Assembly: GCA_022600195.1 (NCBI GenBank)
Contig: JAHZKX010000028.1
Coordinates: 1-52,769 of the forward strand
Length of the DNA stretch: 52,769 nt
Direction: 5' to 3'
DNA from: Planctomycetota bacterium
GTDB taxonomy: Bacteria; Planctomycetota; Planctomycetia; Planctomycetales; Planctomycetaceae
The notes beneath the pieces are model-generated. The model saw only the letters and a program-made list of their open reading frames with translations, was not told the origin of the DNA and made no database searches. The position numbers and the translations under genes were made by a program. Below, piece after piece: positions 35,520 to 44,794 of the stretch; position 1 is the stretch's first letter, and each line of letters opens with the position of its first letter.

Positions 35520-36860
35520 TCAAATGATTTCAGGCATCGGCGTGTAGTTATCCACCAGATAATGAGGACGACCAGCCAGATCCCGGATGGGTGCGGTGGT
35601 ATAATCAATTCCCAGGTGGTGGTATAATGTCGCAAAAACTTCGCCAAAGTGAATCGGGCGGTCTTCAATTTGGCCTCCCAGTCGATCTGTGCTGCCAATG
35701 ACCTGGCCGGTTTTGAAACCACCCCCGGCAATCAGACCGCCGCCAACAGCGGGCCAGTGATCGCGTCCCGCATCTTTGTTGATTTTGGGAGTACGCCCAA
35801 ATTCGCCCCACGCGACGACAGCGACGTCGTCAGCCATGCCACGCTCATGCAAGTCTTCGATTAAAGTGGCTAATCCCTGATCGAACAGTGGGAGATGAGT
35901 CCCCTTCAAACCGCTGAAGTTATTACTGTGAAAATCCCAGCGTCCAAAATTCAGAGTGACGATCCTGGCGCCCGCTTCCACCAGTCGCCGCGCCATCAGG
36001 AAATGTTCGAGGTTACGTGGAGAGCCATCGCCAAAGTTCTTTGGATCGCCTTTGCCATAACGTTCTCGGATGGCTGGATCTTCCTGTGAAAGATCCAGAG
36101 CGTTGACCAGTCGATTGGATGTCAGGATGTTAAACACCTGCTGGTTCATGTCGTCCATGCCCTGCATCGAACCGCTGGCATCTGCATCGCGTTTAAACTG
36201 ATCAAAAGAGGCCAGTAGCTGCTTGCGATCATTCAGACGCGATGAATCGATACCATTTAAAACCATGTTCTTTCGCGCGGGGCCTGAAGGTCGGAAGGCA
36301 GAATGGCTCACACCCAGAAATCCAGGGAGACCAGGAGAGCCATACGGCGGATGGCCTGTATTCGGAGCTAAGCCGACAAAGGGTGGTACGGCAGGATCAG
36401 CGGACCCTTGCAGTTTGGAAACGACAGAACCAATGGCAGGCCAACCTCCGGCTGGCTGATTGCGAGTAGTTCGTCCTGTATAACAAATGAATGAGTCGTG
36501 GGCCCCACTGGGTGAGCCATGTACAGAACGAAGTGGGATGATTTTTTCAGCAATGTTACCCAGTCGAGGAAGGTGCTCACAAATTTGAAAGCCGGGCACT
36601 TTCGTATTGATCGGACGGAATTCGCCTCGTATTTCAGAGGGGGCATCCATTTTCAGGTCATACATGTCCTGGTGTGAAGGAGCTCCACACATATAAATCA
36701 TGATGACTGCTTTATGGCGATTGCTTTTTTCTTGTGCAGATTCTGCCTGAAGGAGCTGAGGCAAACTTAGGCCACCCATTCCCAATGCGCCAATTTTCAG
36801 AACTTCACGACGCGAAACGCGATCACAGAGTTTTGTATCCGGTCCCCAGATAGATAGCAT
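35520..36860 (-). CDS. DUF1501 family exported protein with Tat-type signal
   Basis: The 446-residue protein begins with a twin-arginine-like signal (VSRREVLKIGALGMGG) and carries DUF1501 sequences: AVIMIYMCGAPSHQDMYDLK, IAEKIIPLRSVHGSPSGAHD, VVAWGEFGRTPKINKDAGRD and HWPAVGGGLIAGGG. DUF1501 proteins belong to the alkaline-phosphatase/sulfatase superfamily and are very numerous in planctomycetes. They are commonly encoded next to DUF1549/DUF1553 cytochrome proteins, which are not visible here. Role unknown. Confidence 0.92.
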   Translation of the reverse strand: MLSIWGPDTKLCDRVSRREVLKIGALGMGGLSLPQLLQAESAQEKSNRHKAVIMIYMCGAPSHQDMYDLKMDAPSEIRGEFRPINTKVPGFQICEHLPRLGNIAEKIIPLRSVHGSPSGAHDSFICYTGRTTRNQPAGGWPAIGSVVSKLQGSADPAVPPFVGLAPNTGHPPYGSPGLPGFLGVSHSAFRPSGPARKNMVLNGIDSSRLNDRKQLLASFDQFKRDADASGSMQGMDDMNQQVFNILTSNRLVNALDLSQEDPAIRERYGKGDPKNFGDGSPRNLEHFLMARRLVEAGARIVTLNFGRWDFHSNNFSGLKGTHLPLFDQGLATLIEDLHERGMADDVAVVAWGEFGRTPKINKDAGRDHWPAVGGGLIAGGGFKTGQVIGSTDRLGGQIEDRPIHFGEVFATLYHHLGIDYTTAPIRDLAGRPHYLVDNYTPMPEII

Positions 36861-37347
36861 AAAAGATTCTTTCTCAAGGAATGGCAGGAGTTTACTGTTC
36901 TTATCGGTAGGCGAGGATTAAGGTGTGAAATCAATGATAAAAAAACATTGATGTGTTCAATTGTAGCACCTCACTGACCGCTATTCCAAGCCCAAATTAT
37001 CAAAGTCTGCTACCGGAATGAAAAAAATCAGTGATCGAATTAATTCTGGGAAAAGACAAAGGCAGGAACGTAAGATAAGTAGGAATATTCGGTCGTTCAG
37101 ATAAATGATTACTACTTGGATAAAAGCGACAGAATACAGGGCCAAAAAACTTCAGGAATGGTATTTTCTGTATTTTAGTTTTTGAAATTTGGAAGATAAG
37201 TGGTCAGAACTATAAAAAACAATTGAAAATTTGATTGTCTATGTGAAAATAAGATAGAAGGATCAGATTTCATTTATTCTTATGAGGAATGTCAAAATAA
37301 AAAAATAACCGGGTAAAAATTGATTGTCGCAAATCGGGAGAATCAAA
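36861..37347. promoter_or_regulatory. AT-rich spacer upstream of the lipid-modification genes
   Basis: No gene is seen in 487 bases. The sequence is very AT-rich with A-tracts, so it may hold promoters for the CFA-synthase gene and for the divergent DUF1501 gene. GGGAG at 37336-37340 is the ribosome site of the CFA gene. No repeats stand out. Confidence 0.5.
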
Positions 37348-38670
37348 GTGAATCCAATAAAGGCCGACTCAAAAACGAAATCTGCTCAATCAGAAAGAAC
37401 CGCAGATTTCGAAAACAATCTCATTCATCCAGACGTAGATTCTGGATTACCAGAACAGAAACGTACCGCCGGTAAAGCCTCTGCATTTGATAAATGGTTG
37501 ATGCGGACCATGCTCCAGAAATTGGGCAATCCGGAAATAGAAGTCGTCTTGTGGGACGATTCTGTAATCACAACTTCCACTTCTTCTCCTCCGATTCGTG
37601 TCTATATCCATCAGCGTAGCACGCTCAACAAACTGTTGATTGATCCAAGCCTCTATTTCGGAGAGGGCTACTCTCAGGGAACGATTGAGGTAGAAGGTAG
37701 TCTGGTCTCTTTGAATGAAGCCATTAATCGGAGCATGCCTTCTGTAAATGCGAAGCATTTTTATCGCGATGGTATCCGGGGTTGCCTGAGATGGTTAAGT
37801 CGAAATACCATCGATGCCGCACGGAATAATGTCCATCATCATTATGATATTGGAAATGATTTCTATCAACTCTGGCTCGATCAGCAATTGGCTTATACGT
37901 GTGCCTATTTTTCCGATCCAGAAATGTCTCTCGAAGCAGCGCAAATTGCAAAGATGGATCATGTCTGTCGCAAGGTTGGTTTGAAACCGGGGGATACTGT
38001 CGTTGAAGCTGGTTGCGGGTGGGGTGCCCTGGCTTTACATATGGCAAAAAATTATGGTGTCAGGGTCAAAGCCTTTAACGTTTCGCACGAACAAATTATC
38101 TATGCGCGTGAGCGTGCTAACGCGGAACGATTGAGCGACCGTGTGGAATTTGTGGAGGATGATTGGCGGAATATCACAGGCAGCTTCGACTCATTTGTGT
38201 CGGTTGGAATGCTGGAGCATGTTGGACTGAAGAATTATGAAGAGCTCGGTAATGTGATATCCCGTTGTCAAAAACCTGATGGACGTGGATTAATACATTC
38301 GATCGGCTGCAACTCTCCCCGTGTGTTAGATAGCTGGACCACAAAACGGATTTTCCCGGGTGCTCATGTCCCCAGTTTGAGTGAGATGATGCGGATATTT
38401 GAGCCTCAGAAGTTTTCGATCCTTGATGTTGAAAATCTTCGCCTGCATTATGCTCTCACACTAGAGCATTGGCTACAAAGATATGAACAGAATATTGATG
38501 AAGTCCGCGGAATGTTCGATGAGAAATTTATCCGCACCTGGCGTCTCTATCTCTCAGCCTCGATTGCCTCTTTTCGAACAGGCTCGCTGCAATTATTTCA
38601 GGTGGTCTTCACGAATGGCAGGAATAATGAGGTTCCCTGGACACGAGACAAATTATATCAGTCTGATTGA
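37348..38670 (+). CDS. Cyclopropane-fatty-acyl-phospholipid synthase family protein
   Basis: The product is 440 residues from GTG 37348, seven bases after GGGAG; a TTG at 37324 lies in frame but has no good ribosome site. The SAM-binding motif VVEAGCGWGALALHMAKNYG, the entry NVHHHYDIGNDFYQLWLDQQ, and YTCAYFSDPEMSLEAAQ are those of CFA synthases, and the C-terminal GCNSPRVLDSWTTKRIFPGAHVP region is also typical. These enzymes methylate the double bonds of membrane phospholipids to make cyclopropanes. The next gene, 30 bases downstream, is a reductase-like flavoprotein, suggesting a joint role in acyl or isoprenoid chain modification. Confidence 0.92.
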   Translation: MNPIKADSKTKSAQSERTADFENNLIHPDVDSGLPEQKRTAGKASAFDKWLMRTMLQKLGNPEIEVVLWDDSVITTSTSSPPIRVYIHQRSTLNKLLIDPSLYFGEGYSQGTIEVEGSLVSLNEAINRSMPSVNAKHFYRDGIRGCLRWLSRNTIDAARNNVHHHYDIGNDFYQLWLDQQLAYTCAYFSDPEMSLEAAQIAKMDHVCRKVGLKPGDTVVEAGCGWGALALHMAKNYGVRVKAFNVSHEQIIYARERANAERLSDRVEFVEDDWRNITGSFDSFVSVGMLEHVGLKNYEELGNVISRCQKPDGRGLIHSIGCNSPRVLDSWTTKRIFPGAHVPSLSEMMRIFEPQKFSILDVENLRLHYALTLEHWLQRYEQNIDEVRGMFDEKFIRTWRLYLSASIASFRTGSLQLFQVVFTNGRNNEVPWTRDKLYQSD

Positions 38671-38700
38671 GTTCCTATCGATGTAAGGGATAAGACGGCG

Positions 38701-39828
38701 ATGGATAGTGAGGCGTGCGATGTCCTGATTGTCGGTGGAGGTCCAGGAGGTTCTTCCTGTGCATGGGGGTTGCGCGACTCAGGGCTGGATGTGCTGGTTT
38801 TGGATAAAGCTGTTTTTCCTCGGGATAAAGTTTGCGCGGGTTGGATTACACCAGCCGTTGCCGATCTGCTGGAACTGGATTTATCAGATTACGAACAAGA
38901 TCACGTTCTTCAGCCCATTACCCGTTTTCGTACCGGGGTCATTAGTGGTGCGGTGATACAGACAGAATACTCCCAGACCGTCAGTTATGGAATTCGTCGT
39001 TGTGAATTTGATGATTATTTACTGAAACGTTGTAAGGCGCGCACTAGATTAGGTGAGCCCTTCAAGTCAATTGAACGCGCAAGCGGTGGGTGGATCATTA
39101 ATGGCACACTGCGTGCAAAAATTGTCGTGGGTGCAGGCGGTCATTTCTGTCCGGTAGCGCGCTGGATGAATCAGAAGCAGGAGTTCGAAAAACCAGTCGT
39201 GCTGGCACAAGAGTCGGAATTTTTACTCTCTCCCGAACAGCACAACGTCTGTCACGTGCAGCCGGATACACCAGAACTCTATTTTTGTCGCGATTTGAAA
39301 GGATATGGATGGTGTTTTTTAAAGGGCGACTATTTAAATGTGGGGATCGGTCGCGAGGGGGAAAAGCAACTGTCGACAGTCCGAGAAGAATTTACCGAAT
39401 TTTTGGACCAGCAAGGACGTGTTCCCAAGGAAATTCTTGGTAAATTTAAAGGACATGCTTATCGTTTATATGGTTCTCAGAAACGGACGATTGTTGATGA
39501 CGGTCTGTTGCTGATTGGTGATGCTATTGGCATGGCTTCGCCGCAAAGTGGAGAAGGAATCCGTCCTGCTGTCGAAACGGGATTGATCGCTGCTGATGTG
39601 CTTCGCAATAGTCAGCAGGTTTACACTCTGGATCAGTTATTCGTTTACCAGGAGAAACTGTTTGATCGGTTTGGTGATTTTTCTGATGACCCCGGTACCA
39701 GCATTTTACCCACAGTATTTCGGCAGTTCCTGGGGCGGCGTTGTATGTCTTCGCAGTGGTTTACGCGAAAAATACTGCTTGATCGCTGGTTTTTGCAAAA
39801 ACATCTACCACCACTGATCCGAAATTGA
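38701..39828 (+). CDS. Geranylgeranyl-reductase-family FAD-dependent oxidoreductase
   Basis: The 375-residue flavoprotein has the N-terminal FAD motif DVLIVGGGPGGSSCAWGLR, DKAVFPRDKVCAGWI (the PRDKxCAG block of the family) and LLIGDAIGMASPQSGEGIRP, the second FAD motif. Family members reduce double bonds of isoprenoid chains or act as halogenase-like hydroxylases. The start ATG at 38701 follows the CFA gene by 30 bases. The pairing suggests coordinated saturation or cyclopropanation of lipid chains; the substrate is unknown. Confidence 0.9.
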   Translation: MDSEACDVLIVGGGPGGSSCAWGLRDSGLDVLVLDKAVFPRDKVCAGWITPAVADLLELDLSDYEQDHVLQPITRFRTGVISGAVIQTEYSQTVSYGIRRCEFDDYLLKRCKARTRLGEPFKSIERASGGWIINGTLRAKIVVGAGGHFCPVARWMNQKQEFEKPVVLAQESEFLLSPEQHNVCHVQPDTPELYFCRDLKGYGWCFLKGDYLNVGIGREGEKQLSTVREEFTEFLDQQGRVPKEILGKFKGHAYRLYGSQKRTIVDDGLLLIGDAIGMASPQSGEGIRPAVETGLIAADVLRNSQQVYTLDQLFVYQEKLFDRFGDFSDDPGTSILPTVFRQFLGRRCMSSQWFTRKILLDRWFLQKHLPPLIRN

Positions 39829-39885
39829 AATCACATAATTTGGGACACAATCAATTCGCTTGGAAGCAACTTTCATTAGATTAAG

Positions 39886-41610
39886 TTATCTCAGTTTAGA
39901 CCATTCCAGTTCGATGCCCTGCCTGGTCAATACCGTCTGGAAATCCTTAAGTTGCTTTTCATTGTTTCTAATTTGTCGCGGCGTTGATTGCTTAGAAATT
40001 GCGTGTGCACATAAAGCGCCTGCTGCTTCACCAATCGACCACTCTACGGGATGAAGACGATAGCAGCCATTCGATAGATGTGTTGTGCCAATGTTTTTGC
40101 AGCCGGGGATCAGGTTTTCGATGCGTTGTGGAATCATCGCACCCAGCGGAATTTGAAAAGGAACACTGCCCGTGTCGATGTAGTTGTCTCCACCAGAACT
40201 GGGATGAAGATCGAGATGGTAATATCCGATGCCAACGGAATCCTCAAATGGCCTGGCGAGAAGTGGTTTGTGATCTTTACCCATCTCCTTGAGTCGCTCG
40301 GTATAAGACAGATCCTGTTCTTTGATGGTCAGTTCAGCCAGAATGCGGCGGGATTCACGAATATAGGGGTATTTTGCAAGTCCATCTTCAGTCCCCACGA
40401 TATCTTTTCGCAGGCGCAATCCTTGCCAGCCTTGTTTGCCATCGGGCCGTGGTGCTTCAGTTTGCAACCAATATAATAGTGACAAACTGAGCTGTTTTGC
40501 GGCATGGAGATGCTGTTTGCGTTCTTCCGGTGCGACATCTGTGATATTACCCAACATATAATCATTTTGTGGCCAGTTGATGACTGTGATGTCACTGGCG
40601 TATGTGCCGGGGACGAAGTTATTACGGTCGATCATCCTGCGATACAGCCAGAGGTTCAGCGATTTTGTTTTTGGAGGGGGTGTCTCTTTTCCACAGGGAA
40701 CAAAGGAAAGCTCCTTGGGTTTTAAAGTTCGCGGGTAGGAATAATACAGCGAGAGGATTTTTCCAGACCAGGCGGGTGTTAACGGGGGAACGTGATTCTT
40801 CCAGAACTCATACATCGCAGGGCGTTCGATTGTGTGGTCTTCTCCTTCCAGATGATCGACGGCAAAACAATGGGTAAATGACTGGATGTTTGCGGGATTG
40901 GCTTTCTCAGGGGCATGCGGTTCATTGGTCTCTGATTGAGATTCCGCGCCCAGAGCGTACTCTGTTCCCGTTAAAGGCAGCAGGTCCCCTTCTTCGCTGG
41001 CATCGATAAAGTAGGATCCATGTAGAGTAAGAGAATGTCCAGATCCATGAGTATGGCAAGTCACTGTTTCGACGTGGTCACCATTCACACAGGCACTGAC
41101 AGGCCGTGTATTAAGAAGTAATGTTAATTGGCCACGACTGATTTCAGGAGCCAGCATTGATTGAAGAGCCGCGATACCGACCTTCGGTTCATGACAAATT
41201 CGCGAAACAGAGCCATTGCCCGGATTCAAATTGGGAACCGACTGGGCTTTGCTCGTTAACGGATAATGTTGCTTATAGTAATTGCGAATCAGCGACCTCA
41301 ATTGGGCATACGACTTTGTACGGCCAAACGTTTCAATCCACTTGTGCTCATCGGGAGGTACTGCCTGTTGTGAAATCTGGCCGCCTATCCAGTCAGTCGG
41401 TTCTGTCAAAATTACGCGGGCGCCATTGCGGCAGGCTGCTAATGCGGATGCGCAACCTCCCAGACCCCCACCAATAATGACAACATCTGCTTTAAGTTCT
41501 CGGGTCTGGGATGCATAGCATTTCCGGGATTGCAAAGCCTGCAGAAAAGTGGGGCAAAATATTCCCGAACCGAAGATTCCACACTGTTCCAAAAAGTGTC
41601 GTCGTTTCAT
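39886..41610 (-). CDS. Exported FAD-dependent oxidoreductase (PF12831-like)
   Basis: The start at ATG 41610 (MKRRHFLEQCGIFGSG) gives 574 residues with a Tat-like signal; an ATG at 41625 is an alternative. The FAD motif DVVIIGGGLGGCASALAACR and GARVILTEPTDWIGGQISQQ are typical of the FAD-dependent oxidoreductase family, of which planctomycetes have many. Near the end, IPLGAMIPQRIENLIPGCKN and GTTHLSNGCYRLHPVEWSIG match the family's C-terminal signature. It likely oxidises a sugar or related substrate outside the cytoplasm (inference). Confidence 0.9.
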   Translation of the reverse strand: MKRRHFLEQCGIFGSGIFCPTFLQALQSRKCYASQTRELKADVVIIGGGLGGCASALAACRNGARVILTEPTDWIGGQISQQAVPPDEHKWIETFGRTKSYAQLRSLIRNYYKQHYPLTSKAQSVPNLNPGNGSVSRICHEPKVGIAALQSMLAPEISRGQLTLLLNTRPVSACVNGDHVETVTCHTHGSGHSLTLHGSYFIDASEEGDLLPLTGTEYALGAESQSETNEPHAPEKANPANIQSFTHCFAVDHLEGEDHTIERPAMYEFWKNHVPPLTPAWSGKILSLYYSYPRTLKPKELSFVPCGKETPPPKTKSLNLWLYRRMIDRNNFVPGTYASDITVINWPQNDYMLGNITDVAPEERKQHLHAAKQLSLSLLYWLQTEAPRPDGKQGWQGLRLRKDIVGTEDGLAKYPYIRESRRILAELTIKEQDLSYTERLKEMGKDHKPLLARPFEDSVGIGYYHLDLHPSSGGDNYIDTGSVPFQIPLGAMIPQRIENLIPGCKNIGTTHLSNGCYRLHPVEWSIGEAAGALCAHAISKQSTPRQIRNNEKQLKDFQTVLTRQGIELEWSKLR

Positions 41611-41775
41611 GAGATTCAATTTCATATAGGCGGATGAGAAATAGAAACATCGAATCAATTGAAATAAAAGTGAGAGAACACAGAGTAAAATATAATTGAC
41701 ATTTCACTTCTGTGTTCTCGGATGATTCTGTGTAACAATTCACACCAGTTGAGTTCGAATAGAAAGTGTTTCGAC

Positions 41776-42690
41776 TTATTTATCCTTGCTCAGAAGTTTA
41801 TCCATCAAAAAGTCATTCGTGTTTTTGTATTTTTTTGATTTGGAAACTCCGGGAATCAGAAGATGGCATTCCGTACCCGCCTTGTCCGCTTTTTCTTTCA
41901 TTTTTACGCCGTAGACGGGGTGATGGATCCCATGGCCCGCATTTTCTGAAGGAAGCTTCATGTTGTTGTTGTAGGTCATCAAAAGGGGAGGATCATCGGA
42001 AGTCAGATGATTATAAGGTGAAAATTCCTTATAGAGTGCTTCATGTTTTTCATAATTATCCATCACATCCTGCATGCTCTTCCCGCCCACTGCTTTGTGG
42101 ATCATGGCGTGTTTCAGTACATTCGGACCGAGCCACGGCTCGATGACTTTCGGGTCAATTGAAGTCTGGCCTCCTCCGACGGCAGCCGCTGTTACTCGCG
42201 TTGATTCGCGTAATACAGGGTCTTTCGATTTGGGGTCAGCCAGATCATCGTGTAATAAAAGCCACATCGAAGTACAAGCCCCTGCACTGCCACCTGTTAA
42301 TACGATTTTATTTTTATTGAGATTCCATTCACCAGCTTTAGAACGAATGAACTGAATCGCACGGGCGGCATCATGTACTGGGGCCGGCAGTGGTGCTTCT
42401 CCTGTCAAACGATAGTTTACCGACGCGTAAGAAATGCCCTTGTCAAGAAACGGCTTGATATTTCCAATACGGGCCTTGTCACCACCGATCCAGCCACCTC
42501 CGTGAATGTGGACCAGTATGGGGCGCGGGCCTTTTCCTTCGGCCTGCCAGAAATCCAGCTTGTTCATCTTATAGGGGCCGTAAGAAACATCGGCCTGTGT
42601 TGGCTTTGGATTTCCTTTTTTATCTGCTGCATTAATAGCGGGTGTCAAAAAGCATAAAGTCAAAACCAGGGAAAAGAGGAGTCGCAGCAT
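41776..42690 (-). CDS. Secreted alpha/beta hydrolase (BD-FAE/esterase-lipase type)
   Basis: From the ATG at 42690 (MLRLLFSLVLTLCFLTPAIN, signal peptide) the product is 304 residues. The oxyanion motif HIHGGGWIGGDK and the nucleophile elbow GGSAGA identify an HGG-type esterase. The C-terminal part has PPLLMTYNN and GHGIHHPVYG, from which the Asp/His of the triad could come. Typical substrates are acylated sugars or xylan side chains. It follows the FAD oxidoreductase gene region on the same strand and may share an operon with it, though a ~165-base gap separates them. Confidence 0.88.
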   Translation of the reverse strand: MLRLLFSLVLTLCFLTPAINAADKKGNPKPTQADVSYGPYKMNKLDFWQAEGKGPRPILVHIHGGGWIGGDKARIGNIKPFLDKGISYASVNYRLTGEAPLPAPVHDAARAIQFIRSKAGEWNLNKNKIVLTGGSAGACTSMWLLLHDDLADPKSKDPVLRESTRVTAAAVGGGQTSIDPKVIEPWLGPNVLKHAMIHKAVGGKSMQDVMDNYEKHEALYKEFSPYNHLTSDDPPLLMTYNNNMKLPSENAGHGIHHPVYGVKMKEKADKAGTECHLLIPGVSKSKKYKNTNDFLMDKLLSKDK

Positions 42691-42828
42691 AGCCTTGTAT
42701 CCTTTGCATTTGGTGAAAATTATGATAATGCTTGAAGTTGCCTCCAATGGAAAGTAAGGGATAAATTATAACGGAATCAAAGCGGTTGTGTATGCAGACA
42801 GGGAATTATTTCCAGTGACGATTGAGGA

Positions 42829-42936
42829 ATGATGCGACAGCGCTCTCGAACAGAACATTATGAACCCGGGACGGCTTCATTTGCTAAACGGCTGCAGCGT
42901 GAAATGAAAGCCGGAAAACTCGGGTCTGCCTGGTAA
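42829..42936 (+). CDS. Possible 35-residue small ORF
   Basis: ATG ATG starts a frame encoding MMRQRSRTEHYEPGTASFAK and then a Lys/Arg-rich tail (RLQREMKAGKLGSAW), with GAGGA directly before it, though too close to be an ideal ribosome site. The composition looks protein-like and basic. It lies alone in the space between two minus-strand genes. No family is recognised. Confidence 0.3.
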   Translation: MMRQRSRTEHYEPGTASFAKRLQREMKAGKLGSAW

Positions 42937-42985
42937 GGCAGTATGAGATTTGTCAAAAATTGTGTGTGACAAAAATACGCAAAGT

Positions 42986-44338
42986 TTAAGCGGCACGCTG
43001 CTCTTTTGAGAGGTTGTCGGAACCTGGATCAGACTCAGGTTTTGTAAAGGGAATCATATGCTGGGCACTCTGATTCACTTGTCGATGTCGATTTATCAGA
43101 AAGACAACGATGCCTGTAAAAGCCAGCGTTGGTAAATGATAAGTATCAATGAGTTCTGTAAAATGTTTTCCTATGAAGGATCGATTCAATACCAGAACGA
43201 CAAATACGTAGACTCCAATACTTGTTTTTAACTGTGTTGAAATCTGCTGATGACTTACGGAAGAACGCGTTAGCAAATAGATTCCAGGAAAGATGCCTAC
43301 GCAATGCTGTCCCCAGGTGACAGGTGAGTAAAGCAGGATCAGCGCAGATATTGCACCACATTCCCAAAGAACGCGTTCATCTTCTCGATCTTGAATCCGT
43401 TTTCGAAAAGTCCAGGCAACCAGCGCTAGGCAGAATAACATTGTAAATTTCACGATACGCCCCGCAGTTTGAGGGGAGAAGTCCAGGAAATCAATATAGA
43501 GAGGGGAATCGATTCGGGCGTTATGTTCCGGTGGAAGGTGCATCACAAATCTGGCTAATGTCGGCTTAAGTGACATATTGGATAAAGGGACTTCTCCGGC
43601 GATGCCTCGCGAGGGGTCTGTTTCCTGAAGACCTGTCAATACATTATTACTCCAATGCAACAAGGTCACTTTGTACTCGGTGTAACCCAGTTTGAACATG
43701 GGAGACAGCGTAAAAAAGACGGCAGCCACAAACGTGAAAGCAGCCATCTTCCATTCGCGTTTTAAAATGAAATATGCCCAAAACAGTGATGGCGTACATT
43801 TCAGGGCCATCGCAAAGCCCAGGAACAGACTGCCGAGAAATTCACGCTTTTCGCGCCATAAATAAACGCTCAACCATGAAAACGCCACTAATGCAAGATT
43901 GACTCCACACTCAAGCATATCTCTCACGAGATACCGACTCGAAAGTACAATGGCAATCACCGTTGTCCAGAAAAATAAATTACGCTTCAGGGGGAAATGT
44001 TTTTCGCATAAACGATCCAGGCACCAGATCAGAAGTCCCAGTGCAATGAAAAAGAGAGGATAAATCAGTAAGTAAGCTGTCTGCATCGGGATGTCAGCGA
44101 GAATCGAATGTACATAACCCCAAAATGGTGGATAGGGGTAATTGTGATTTGCTGTATAGAGGAATTCACCCGTTGCTAACATTTCTCCAGATTTCCAATG
44201 CAGCGGGAAATCTCCAGGCGTACTTCTGATGATCCTCAAAAACTGAATGATTGAAATTATAATCCCGAGGGAAATAAATGCTCGTTTCCAGTGATGTTGT
44301 CGGGAAGCAAACCATTCTTTTACGGTTTGAGGTTTCAT
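42986..44338 (-). CDS. GT87-like membrane glycosyltransferase (DUF2029)
   Basis: The 450-residue protein has about ten hydrophobic helices. The N-terminal extracytoplasmic loop holds GEFLYTANHNYPYPPFWGYV with acidic and aromatic residues, the pattern of GT-C-fold polyprenyl-phosphate-sugar transferases (GT87/DUF2029). The block FLGFAMALKCTPSLFWAYFI is the family's conserved K-x-P region. Substrate unknown. The C-terminal tail is polar. It has no obvious partner next to it. Confidence 0.82.
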   Translation of the reverse strand: MKPQTVKEWFASRQHHWKRAFISLGIIISIIQFLRIIRSTPGDFPLHWKSGEMLATGEFLYTANHNYPYPPFWGYVHSILADIPMQTAYLLIYPLFFIALGLLIWCLDRLCEKHFPLKRNLFFWTTVIAIVLSSRYLVRDMLECGVNLALVAFSWLSVYLWREKREFLGSLFLGFAMALKCTPSLFWAYFILKREWKMAAFTFVAAVFFTLSPMFKLGYTEYKVTLLHWSNNVLTGLQETDPSRGIAGEVPLSNMSLKPTLARFVMHLPPEHNARIDSPLYIDFLDFSPQTAGRIVKFTMLFCLALVAWTFRKRIQDREDERVLWECGAISALILLYSPVTWGQHCVGIFPGIYLLTRSSVSHQQISTQLKTSIGVYVFVVLVLNRSFIGKHFTELIDTYHLPTLAFTGIVVFLINRHRQVNQSAQHMIPFTKPESDPGSDNLSKEQRAA

Positions 44339-44794
44339 GATGGGGGTATTCCCGAATGAAAAACTACGTGTCGATTCAATACGTGAGTTGAACTTTTTAT
44401 TCTCGAGCTACTATTGAATATCGGTTAATACTCGTGCCTGAAACAAGTTTTATACGGAAATAGAGACCTGTTTCGAGGCGGATAGTAGGCGAATTACATG
44501 CCTTGGGTCAATAACGGCTTTTGCCGTATTCAGAGGCTTGGAAATGACAGGTATCGCAAACTGGTTTCCTGAGTAGAAAATCCGACAAGGACTCGGGAGG
44601 AGTTTGGTAAGATCAGAAATATTCGATTCCAGAGCCATCGGCATTGTAAAATTCTCAGGCACTGCCCCGGCGGTTCATAATGTGAAAACTGATCTGCGTG
44701 GTTCCTTTTTATGAATTGTGAGATTAGGATGTAGTTGCCACAATGGTATGAGAGATAACAACGGTGACTACAAATCTAGATGGAGGATGTTTGC
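44339..44794. other. 456-base spacer with a hairpin
   Basis: No gene is well supported. A short minus-strand frame (44450-44662, 70 residues) looks weakly protein-like but has no ribosome site. ACGGC-TTTT-GCCGT (44514-44527) is a perfect 5-base stem with a 4-base loop. The right end holds the ribosome site of the following hydrolase gene. Confidence 0.45.

Noticed and set aside
44450-44662. 70-residue minus-strand frame
   Set aside because: No ribosome site or recognisable motif; it overlaps a hairpin, and no neighbouring gene supports it.
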